A stretch of DNA of 64,000 bases from Rhynchopus sp. YZ270_cl-10 (Eukaryota; Euglenozoa; Diplonemea; Diplonemida; Diplonemidae): assembly GCA_964035575.1 (NCBI GenBank), contig OZ037909.1, positions 744,001 to 808,000 of the forward strand. The letters run 5' to 3'. The position numbers were made by a program, and so were the translations under genes. Positions 39,627-51,600 of this stretch are shown one piece after another. The notes under the pieces are model-generated. The model was not told the DNA's origin. It made no database searches and saw only the letters and a list, made by a program, of their open reading frames with translations. Numbering within the stretch: position 1 is the first letter of the stretch; each line of letters begins with the position of its first letter.

Positions 39627-42600
39627 CTACATCAATAACACACATAAAGGCAGAACTGAGAGAACCACCCACGGGGATAGGAACGACCCTGGGAGCAGAG
39701 GGGTCCAGTCGAAGGGGTCGGTTGGCTGTGGCGTGGCGGGGGCGGGGGAAGGGGTTTCTGGTTGCATGGTGGGGGGGAGGGAGGTGAGGGGTGGGGGTTC
39801 TGCGGTGGGAACCGGTGTTGGGACAGGGGTGGGGATGGCAGAGACGGCTACGGTGGCTGGGTTTGCATTGGCAAAGACTTTGGACGCTTTTTGACGCAGA
39901 AACGACCCCGTACCCTTCTGCAAATCTGAAGACACCAACGCAGAGAGACGATCCCCCAACACCACCACATCCACCACCACAGACGTACGCACCTGCAGCA
40001 CCACCATGGACACCACCTCCCCAGCGACAGCCTGCTGGACCCTCCCCGTCCCTCTGAAGGTCGGCAACTTCGTGCAAACGGTGCTATCCATTGTCATCGT
40101 GGGAGACCATTGTACACCACTATCCACTCTGCACACAAACTCAGCGGAGCAGTCGTTGACGACCTGATAGTGGTATGGGTGTTATGAGGGTTTGGGATTT
40201 TATGAAGCCTTTTTGGCCTCAAAGGGGTTTCCTCTTGCCAGGTAGTCAGTGGGAGCGTATTGCAGTAATAAAATATATCACCACAGAATATTTATTACAC
40301 TTTACGCACAAACAAAAAAAAAACTATGGCAGTGCGTTTCCCCGCTAGAAACGAGTTGAGGTGCCGACACCGATTGGCCGAACATCCCGGAATTGATCAC
40401 CGGATCATCTCACTTCACTTCTTTCCAGGCAATAGACGGTTGTCTTCGCACACTGCCAGGAGGTACACGAGGATTCGACCACATGCCCATTGTAGGGGAA
40501 AGGTACACGTGGACTGGTCAAAAAAATCCCCTTCTTATTTGACCCCAATAAGGGGAGGAAATTGCAAGTAAAAAAAGAGATATTTGGAGGAAGAAAAATG
40601 AGGGGGGAAGAATGTCCTCACATACCTGCACTGCGCCGCGGAGAAGTGACAGCATAGCAGCGCCAACGACAGTAGGGTCGAGTGAAAACTCAACAAAGTT
40701 TGCGTATTCTGTTCTTGTTAGGAAGGTGCCTGTGTTTTTTTTTTTTTTTTTGGTTTTTGTTGGTATTGGTTTAGCAAAAATAAAAAATGCCGCTTTTTTT
40801 AAGCATCGATGCATTGCCCATGCCAAAATATTATACTCGATATACAGGACAGCATACAAACGTCGAGAGAGAGAGAGAAAAATATGAGATCAGACTCCCG
40901 CGCTCTACTTTTTTTTACTTTGAGATCCGTACCAGGTTCTAATATTTGTGTTTTGTTTAGCAGGATTTGTGCAGCATTGATTTGTCAGGGCCTGACAGCA
41001 CACCTTGGTAGCCTCTGACCCCAAGGCAATACTTTTTTTAAAGATTGGTTCAAAAAAATATGTCACAAAAACAACCGTTTTGCGGGCATACCCAGAGAGA
41101 GGTCGATCCGAATGGGGTTTGCTTCCTCGAGCAAGCCTGCTGGGCCTTTCACTGCAAAGGGAAGGGTGGTCAGCTGCTGCCCTGAGCACAGCTGCAACGT
41201 ATCCAGGGGCCCGCTCAGACAGGTGACTGTGAGAACCATCTCCGGACAGCCCGCACTGAAGGAGATGTTGACACTAGCTACCCCCTGCAGTACAGGAAAG
41301 ACCATAGGCGAGAACAGGTCAAGGACTCCCTGCAAAAAAAAAATGGTAGTGTTGGTGGTAAAGGTTGGGAAATGGACAATGATACACAATGAAGGCCACC
41401 CCCCCACCCCCACCCCCTCTTTTAAATGGTACTGTATCTCACACATCGCAAAATATGCAGACCATCTATTAGCTTGCCGTTTTTTGTATCAAAGAAGAAT
41501 GTGATTCATGTGTACATCTACAAAAGCAAAATAGGGGGGGTTAATAAGGTCTAATCCCCACATCGTATCCTGTAGCCTTGAAAGAAAAGTTGTTAAAATG
41601 AACTTAGGTCTTGCAGTGAAAAAGGGTGGGGTGAAGAGTTGATAAAATAATGTCCCTCACAGTCAGCGCGAAGGGGATAAGGGGATGGACATACGTCTTC
41701 CTCAAGCATGCCGGCCAAAGAGTAGCCGTTTCTGCAGTGGCTTGTGACGGCGAGGCTGCTGTCGTTGTCGCCCAGGAGAACCTCCCCCCACTGGTCCAGC
41801 AGCAGCAGGTCAATGAGAAGGGGCTCTGTTGAGTCGTGCGTTTGGCTTGCAGGAGACATAGGGCATCTGAGATTAGAAAATAATAACAATAAAATAATAT
41901 CTTAAAACTGATCACGCACCAAGCGAGAAGGCCCCCTTCGTGCGGAACACTCCAGAAGGGGAAACAAAACTTTAAAAGCATCGAAATAAAAAGAAAGTTG
42001 CAACTCCTGAGGGTACTTAAAATGCATCCTATCGTGGAGAAAAAGACATACTTCCACTGCGGAAACGACGTGAACGTACAGTCCTTTATTGGCGACCCTC
42101 GGATGGCAATTTGGTACACCTCTTGGAAGATGACCGACGCGAGCATGGTGTTTTGCTCGGGTGTCTTCAGCTGCGAGGACGATGTGAAGAACGCTCTCAC
42201 TGTCGTAGACAGGGTGAAACGGAGGATGCCTTTCGGCTTTCCGAAGTATGTCACCTTCAACAACGCACGGCCAGCCTCGGTGTAGGAGTCGAACACCGAC
42301 GCCACTTCTTGCCCATTTACCCTCCACCCTGAGGACCTACACTCAGGCAGGCTCTCTGTTCTCATCGACTCACAGACACCACCCACGAGACACGAATTCT
42401 CAAAGTACGCCTGATCTTCTTCTACACACGGAATCGCCACCGGGGTGAACCGGACCCTTTGCGAGACACCTTCTGCGTATACGTTGCCGCTGTGCGACCG
42501 CACGACTATCTCGATCTCAAAAGGGAACCCACGCACCCACCGCATCGGGTTCTCTGCAGGGGGCACATAGAACTGACTTTGTAGACCCCCAGGTGGCTGT

Positions 42601-45600
42601 TTTGCGTCGAGATAGGTGTTGCGTTTGGAAGCAGAGAAACTGTGTTCATGTGTCAGAAGGTAGCGCAATACACTCTCATTCCCTTGTGTATAGCGGCGGT
42701 TAATGAAGACACCAAAAGCATCAAAGTGCGACGGTCTTGTTACAAAGTGCACCGGCCCCACAGACACCCCCACCACCTGCACAACATCAATTTGTGGAAC
42801 GTCGCCTCGCTGCAATGCGGAGGGTTTCATCGAAAGAACCGGGAGTGATGTAGTCATTGCGTACGTTATCCCTTCACCTCCAGGGTTTGCAACGGAATCG
42901 GTTGGGATAGGATGGTCGACGAAGAAGGTGGCTTGCCCGGAGGTCATTTTGATTGAGGGGTGCGTGGAGGTGTCGTTTTCACTGAGACCTCCGGTGATTT
43001 CGATGGTGCTGTGGTGGTCCCCTAGGCACAGCGCACCGTGGATATCGAGGGAGTTGATGGTGAAACGCACACCGACACCAACCACCGCTGCGGGAGACCC
43101 CTCAGAGGTAATCCCGGTTGTCTGAAGGACCCCAGCAGGGCTCAACTCTGTGTGCCCAAACTGCTGTACATTCAACGTCAATACCGACCCCACCCCTGTC
43201 GACGCACCTGTCGAATGCGGCAGCCCTGCTATCGCAAAGCTCTGCAACACACACACCCCTTCTGCCACAAAGAACCCTTGCAGCGTGACTGTTGTACTGT
43301 TCTTGATAACAACACCGCAGGTCCGCGTCAGACTGACCGCTTCCTTGTGGAGACAAGAGAAACAGCCAGGAGGTGACATAAGGGTGTCGTCGACAATGAC
43401 ATAGCCCGCCTTCTCCCAGACGAGGTCTTTGAGGTGCACAATATGCCCGGTGACGTCGAGGGAGCGGAGGCTGATGTCGACGACGCGGTCCTGGATGCTG
43501 TGGCCGGTGTACGATATGGTTGTGAGAGGCGGCATGCCAGAGGAGTTCGCTCCGCTGGAGTTGACCGTCTTCGTCACCTTCTGTATAAGCAACGTCTCCG
43601 AGTCACCGTACGCCCACTCCGTCACAAAGCTGCGTTTGAACACAATAAAGAACCGCTCCTTCTGGTCATCCCCCTCCACCACAAACTTCACCTCATCATA
43701 AAGAAATGCAGGCGGTGCGACAGCTATCTGACACTTACACTCCTCCGCAACCAACCCTTGGCTCTGTATCGAAAAGGTCGCCCTCCCCTCCACCAACGGA
43801 ACCTCTGTGGGGTGCAACAACGAGCATGAATCGCAGGTGTGCGAGATTGTCACGAAGGCGCCCTTTGGGTGTGCTCTTGTCCAGATGTATTTAACCCAGC
43901 CTTCCTTCTGAAGAGTGCCTGCGGTGTAGACAAGCATGTTGCACACATTCCCGTCAATGACGGGGCTCTTGCAGGAGGAGAAGGAAGGGGATTCAATCAT
44001 CATCGTGTCTGCAGGTATCGATGCTGCCAGAAGCGGGGCACGCTTTGTACCGTAGTAGTACGTTGGTGGTGTTGCGAGGGGCGCGTGGAAGTCGCTAGAA
44101 TAGAAGGCAAAGCGCACAGGAAAGCCCTCCACAGGCTCGCTGTCGACGCTCAGTGACACCTCCCCCGCAGCCGCAGCACTCATAACAGAGCTGCGCACAT
44201 CCATCGGCAGGCCGTTGTACAACGAGCCCCCAGAAGTGACCCGCACCCCAGGGTTGCCCTGGTACAACGTCGTCTCATTCCCATGGTGCTGTACACGCTG
44301 CGACACCTCGTTGTTCTTCTGCACCTCAATCGTGTGGCCATGCTTCACTAAAACCTGGTATCTAGGCAGGAAGGCCGAATACGTCGGTCCTGACTCCACA
44401 TAGGAACGGTCCCCAAGCTCGTCGGCTGCGTACATACTGAAGCGCCAGGTGCTGTTCTGTGTGCGGTGAAACGCCTTTTGTAGCATCGGTGTGTTCATGT
44501 CCTCAGTGGGAAGCACGATGAGCTGTGTTGCGTCGACCACAGAGGTGAAGTGGTGGTGTTGGTTCTCGACACTCAGAGAGCAGGCGTAGCAGGCGCGTGT
44601 CAGGTACATCCGCAGTGTTGCCGACCCCTCGACACTGGGCACGGCGCGGTGCACCTGGTGCGGGGAGGTGATGACTGCAGAGCCACCTCCACCGTTGCTC
44701 CCTGAGTCCTGCGCCTTGGCGATGATGAGGACAGGCCCGGTGCTGTCAAAGGTGGGGATGTTGTGGTCGTCTACGCGCAGTGCGGTGACAGCGAAGTTCT
44801 TGCGTTTGCGGACCGCCTTGTGCGCAGCAGGGAGGACAAGCATCCACTGCGTACCACAGGAGGACACTGCGAAGCTCAGGGTCGCCCCGATCTTTGGCAA
44901 CAAACTGACACCGTCGCCTTCCGCGTATCCGCGTATGAGGAAGGAGTGCGATGGTGCGTCTGCTGCCTGGTGCTGCATCCTGTAGGTTACACGCACTGCA
45001 CACTGCGAGCACGGCCGCGAGAAGGCGAAGCGGACAAAGGGCCATGCATTCTTGCTCACAGCCACCCTTGCGCGTGCAGCCATGAAGTCCGCCCTTGCAG
45101 CTCCACAGATGCCACCCAGCGGGGGCAGTCCGTTCTGGAAGTGCGTCTCGTGGAGGAACCCGCCGTTGCCGTACTTCATGAGCTTCGTGGAGAGCGACGA
45201 CGTGGTGTCGCTGACCCACTCCGCCTCGACCTCCACAGAGGCGAGACCGCCGTCGGAGGCAAGCGCCCATTTGTTTGCGAAGATGAGGATCTGCTGCAGC
45301 TCTATGGAGAACGGCTGTCCCACGCGGATGTGCTGCAGGTCGGGCTGCATGCTGGGGCGCCACGTCAGAGGGAGGTGTTGTGTCTTGACGGTGACAGCCG
45401 TCGGGCGTGCAATCCCGACAGTGAACGGCTTTGTCAGCTGCGTGCGACTCAGGTACGGCGGCTGTGAGTCGGACTTCGCCGCCGTCGCCCGCGTCATCCG
45501 CAGACACTCCGACGCCGTCGTCGCACTCACAAAACACAAATCAAACCGCATCACACAGCTCTCACACGGCGCAGAGAACACAGGCCATATCGTAGCCGAC

Positions 45601-48600
45601 CCCATCTCCGTCTGGATCATCCCCTCCGCATTCTCCAGCACCCACGACTTTGAGAGGTTCCCTTCACGAATCGCTATACTCGACAACGATTTTTTCAGGG
45701 AAAAAATCTTCAACACACCACCATCGTTGCAACCCGTCCAGGAGTCTTTTGTGACACGGACGTAGGCGTTTTGGAAGGTCCAGGCGCGTTCTTGGAGAGG
45801 GGTGCGGACGGTGGCTTGGACTGGGAAGGGGAGGCCTGCGACGGCTTGTTGGGTGAAGTCCCATCCGAGCCCGGGGGAGGGCTCGAAGTTCCGGTAGGAG
45901 TGTTTGTGGGTTTGGAGGTAACGTGTGGAGAGGCAGTCGTCGTCGAGCTGCACACCGTTGTGCGAGACCTCAAAGGTGCGGTACTCCTCTGCAGGCTCTA
46001 TAAAGAGGTAGCGCTGTGTCGTCTCCGTAGCTTGGAAGTCCTCTGGTGGGTCCGACCGCGCCACCCCCTGCACCCCAAACCGGTACCGCTGTGTAATGTT
46101 CCCCGACAGCTGCGCCCCATAAAACCGCACCACAGCAAAGTTCGGCTGCTCCTCCATCAAATCCACATTCGCATCCCCAGAGGACACTACCCCATTCGTC
46201 ACCAACAGCCGCGCCTCCTTCAGCGACGACCCCACCTTCACCATCTCCTGATTCGGAAACGTCACTGCGTACTCTATCGGCACCCCGGTCACAAAGAACC
46301 TCGTGTCCACCGGGCCGTTCTGCAGTGCATAGTAGGTGATGAGGGTGAGCGAGAGCTCCGAGGGTGTACGGCCGCACGCTGCGGAGGAGCCACGGTACTG
46401 TGGACCCTCGCGTGGCGCGCTCCAGACCATGGTGTGTTTTGTGACAGAGGAGGGTGCGGTGACCCAAAGGTAGACGCGTCTGCAGGGGAGAAGGTATTCA
46501 TCGGTTTCCCGGACAGAGTTGTACGCAGAGCTGCACACCTCAAAGACGAGCTTGCGTCCAGGGCTCTGCACAGCAGTGCGGTACTTCATGGTAATCACCG
46601 AAAGATTCGTGTACGAACGGAACAGCTCCAAATCGACCTCCCCATTAGTGTACGAAACACCGTTCTGTAAATGCGGCACAGCAGGGTTCGCCTCTGAGTC
46701 CAAGACCACCGCAGTCGTCCATCCCAAAGGCGAGGCGCTCCACTTCCACGCAGGTGAGTAGTTGCGTGGGCGTGTGTTCGGCCCACCCAAAGGCCGGATG
46801 GTAGTGTTGCGCGCATCAGTCCGCACCACTTCCACCCCATTCTTGTAGACATCGGTAAAAGAAGACGTGATGGTCAGCCCCCTCAACACATCGTCGGTGG
46901 TCGCACCCCAGTGGTCGCAGTTTGTTGTGTTGGCGCAGAGTTGGCGTGCACCGGTCAGGACGACGGAGATCTTTGAGGTGAGGTCGTTTACAACGCGTTT
47001 CACCTGGACGGTGGTGGTGCAGTGGTGTGTTGTTTGCCCGGAGGCGACGGAGCCGGTTTTGTTGTTGCTGTAGATGGTGGCGATAGCGGTGAGCTTGATG
47101 ATGACCTGCCCGGAGAGGGCTCCTGTGGAGGTTGGTGCGGTACCGGTGAAGTGCAGACCGGAGATGTTGGTGACACCTTCGCCCTCTGTCATTCTGCTTG
47201 AGAAGGAGCTGCCCGTGCGGATGGAGCCGTACTTCTCGAGGACAAGGTTGTCTGAAAGGTCGCGCATCTGCAGCTGCGTGGGGTCGCAGAAGACCCACCA
47301 CTTCGGGTAGATCGCCCGCTGGCGCACCTCGTTGGCCGCAATAGGTGCAGACGACATCGCCGTCGCCACAATCTCAAACGGCAGGCTCGCAGGCGTATCC
47401 GTATAGAACGTCACAACAGACGGCGACGCCACACACCGCAACTCCATCGCCTCGTCCTCCAACGAAAACCGCGCACTCCCCACCACATTGTCCTTATACG
47501 TAAAGCTCTCTGGACCACCCCCTATCGTCGAATGAAAGGTATATTCGCAGTTGATGCATGGTTTGTTCGTGCGCACCCGCCACTGTGCAGCCCATCTCTG
47601 ATCCATCGTTGAGCCGGTTGTGTTGACAATAGAGCGGAATGGGTATTTGAAGACCGAGCAGGCACCGGACGGCTTCTCCAAGGCACACCCGTCAGGAAGG
47701 TCGTTGTGGTCCTGCAGCTGGGTGACCTGAGAGGAGAGCGTTACGCCGTCAGTGAAGTCGGGCCCCGCAAGCAGGGCAAAGGCGTGTCCGTAGTGGAACT
47801 CATCCGACATGAAGCAGGCAAGCCCGCAGAGTGTGCCGGGCTCGACAAGAACAAGCTTGCCCTCACGCACAGTGTGTTGTCCAGGTGCAAGGGTGACGCG
47901 AAGAGTCGACGCCACAACACGTACAGGCGTCTTAAGAACAATGCTCATAGACTTCGTCTTCTTCTGATTAGTCAACGTAAACTTAATCTCGCACCCCCCC
48001 GAAAACCGGGAACACCCAAAGTTGTTCTGGATGCGAAACAGAATCTTCCACTCACTCACCTTCTCATGCTGCCACCCCGAAAACGGATTTTTATAAACAG
48101 GAGTTGACAATGTGTTTGGCGTCGTCTCAAAGTTGTCCGGTGACAGTTGCGGAGGGTCGCCTGCCACAATGACACCCAGCACGGCGTTCTTGATGGCACC
48201 TGGTGCTATCACCTCAGCACTGACGAACCAGCCGTCGAGACCCTCCTCTGGTGCAATGAGGGATCCGTCTGCGGAGTAGGGGAGGTAGGTCACTTCGTAC
48301 GGCACCAAGGACTCTAGGTGCGACCCTGCCTGTGCCAGCAAGGTCGAGGTGCCCACGCGCACTGAGGAGAAGGCTGGTGCGGGGCTCCTTCCGAGGGCCA
48401 GCCCTGCGTCCAGTGGACGCACCGTGCCCATACGGATGGTGGCAGGTGTACGCCGCTTGACGTTGATGCTAATGAGCTTTGTGAGTACCTGGTCAGGTGT
48501 GCCATAGCGTGCCTGCAGGTACAGCGACGCCGACGCCGTGTACGGCTGCAGCGATATCTTGTATGTGTGTCTCAAGTCGCCGTTGTTCGACCACTCCGTC

Positions 48601-51600
48601 GAGGGCACCTCTACCACCGACGCCGGCACCACAACAGGCTCCAACACCTTGATCGTTTGGTTCAGCCGTGATGTCCCGTACGATGCATGTGAGTGCAGCA
48701 CTGACACATTCCCCTTAGAACCGTACTCACGGAACCCCGCCCAGTAGCCCTCAATAATCAACGGGCAGCTCACATGGTGGAAGCAATTAATGCTCACAAA
48801 GGTCTCCGCATTCCCGTTCACAGTCTTCGTGACAGACGAAGCAGGGCGGGGTGGTTGCACATCTGTTTGGGTCAGTCTTATGTCGGTAGGGTATCTCCTG
48901 TAGACGTTCACCCAGAAGGGCCGGGAGTACACTGTCAATGTATCTGAGATCTTAGACACAAAGCGGACCCCGCACCCGAAGGCACCGGAGCAGCGACTGC
49001 GGTACTGCAGCTTGAAGGACGCAGCCCCGTCGCGCAGGAACTGCTTCAACCCCGATGACGGCCAGCCAAAGTTCGTAGCCGCCTCTGCGGGACATTCACC
49101 TGCAAAGTTCTGCACAGAGAAGACACCAACATCGCCCTGCTGGTCCGGCGGCTTGTAGTGTGTACACTTCAATCCCTCCCAGTTCTTGTCTGTTGGCGGC
49201 GAGAAGCATCGCACCACAGTCACAGGGTACCGCCCAAAGGAGACTGCAGACCCGTCCGCAAGCGACAGTTGCACATCAAACTCCACCACAGAGCCCGACC
49301 GCACCAACGGTGTCCGCGAAAACTGTCCGTTATCCTCGTCGGTCAGGTACTGCCCAACAAGCTGGTCGGAGTACTTCATTGGGATGTCCGCGTGGAACTC
49401 CGAGAACCGTATCGATGAGTTGTACAGCAGCGACGACTGCACTGTGATGAATGCTGGGTCTGCGGACTGGGCGAGGTTTGCCTGCTTCCAGTAGCCACTC
49501 CCGCCGCCCTCCTCTGTGACACCCTTGTTCAGCACTTGGTAGGTCACACCCCCACGCGACACATGGCCGGTCGAGGCGTTGGCCCCTGCTGTCTGTGCGG
49601 CCTTGTAGAGGCACACCTTGTACCGCCCCGACAGCGCTGCTGCTGCAGGTGGCATTGAGTAGTAAGAGCCCAATGAGTTTGCGCCCGACGGCGACTTGAG
49701 TGCAGCTGATATGGCGGACACGGGCGACACGACAAACCACTGCGTGCTGTCGACAGAGGTTGACCCTGTGGGCGATGCGTACGGGGTGGGGCACACTGCC
49801 GTACCGTTGGCCACGCTCACGAGGTCGAATTGGTAGCCGAAGTTGTTCTGTGTTGCACAATCCATGCCGAAGCTTGATGTGCCGGACTTGCACCACGATG
49901 CAAGCGACACGCTGTTGTTCACGGCGGAGTCAATCAGCGTCAGGTTCGTTGGCGTCACGTCGACACCGAGGAAGGAGTCCACCACTGTGATGGTGTAGTT
50001 CGGGTTCACCTGCGCCTCTGTGATGTCTGAGTAGTTCTGCCCTGGCCTCATCGGCACCATCTGCCATGCATGTGTCGACGTCAGGTCCGCATGTGTCAGT
50101 TTGTAGCACAGGATGTACTCCCCTGGTGTGACTGGGAACTGCAACACCAGGTTGAACGCAACCGGAAGCGCACTCCCCGTGTAATTCGTGACGTGCGGGC
50201 AGGTCTGGCTGCTGCTTGCGGTACAGAGGCTCCCAATGTTGACGTTCGTCGTCCCCTCTACAGCGTTATCAAGGCAGGAGCCACTCCCACCACGTCTCTG
50301 CACAAACTTGAACAGATTCTGATAACCAAAGAAACTTTTAAACTTCGATGTGCTGTAGGCATGCAGCGTCAACCCGTACAACGGTGGGGCCGACGACGGT
50401 GCACTAGAGAAGGGCTGATCAACCAACACTGTGGACACACCGGACAACACCTCGACTGCGCTGCTCTGTGTGTTGACAGGCGTAAGACGTGCGGACATGT
50501 TGACGTAGAAGATATCTGAGGGTTCGGTGATGAAGACGGGCCTACTCGCACCGTCCTGCAGGTAGCGTACCTCCTCACGGTCCTCTGCAGAGTCTGTGTC
50601 CTGTGTCACCTCCACCCACATCGTGCGTGGGGTGGGGCCAAACTTGGGGTCCTTGATCTCGGTCCTGACGCACACCTTGTAGATCTTCTGGATGTCGTTT
50701 GCCGCAGGTGGAAGCGTCACCGAGAAGTCAGCTGTATCCGAGACTCCGCTCCCCGGCCCCAGGTCGACAACACCTGCTGCACCACCACCGTTGACGCCTG
50801 CGTGCAGACCTGTGGGACAGCTTTGAGTGCTTTCTACCACTTTTGCGGAGTCTTTTCCTGCAGAGATCTGGAACTTTTCAGTGGAAGTGAGCCGTGCACA
50901 GGATGTCACGCGCCAGAGGGTGGAATACGACGCTGTGCAGCGACGCAGCTGCACTGTTGTCACGCCGTTGTTCTTGGGGGCGTGCCCGGGGCGGACGAAC
51001 CACCTTAGGCCGTTATCCGACACAGTGTAGAGGTCCGACAGTGCGTACCAGGACATCTCGTAGCCCACCTTGATGCAGAGTTGGTAGCGGCCAGTGCGGT
51101 GTGGTGCAGTGACGTGGAAGTCGAAGACCTTTGGCCCGCTCTCATTTGCGTATGTGGCGTACGCAGAGAACTGTGCAGACTCCGTTGACCCAGGCGGCAG
51201 CAGGCAGTTCTGGTTCTCAAGAGGGTTCAGCGGGTCCACCTCAATAAGCTTCGCTGCAAGCCCTCCACGCGCCTTCCACGCTTTCCACTCTTCACTGTTG
51301 ATGGAACGCCACTCAACTGAAAACGTCGTATGCTCGCCAGCAACCAGGTGCCGGTCTGCAGGTGCAGGCATCACCTTGATGTACGCAATATCCGTCCGCT
51401 TCACAGTTATCGTCTCGTTCGCGATAATCCAGTTCTGCAGTCCGGCCTGTTTAAAGCAGACCTTATACGTGTTGTCAAAGACGCTTGCCTTGTCAAAACT
51501 TGGTAGTGTGATGACCCCCACAGACGCAGTGATCCGCTCCGACAGAACTGTGTCACCAGGGATCACGTCGTCGGAGAGGGTGTCCGTGCTTTGGAGCATG

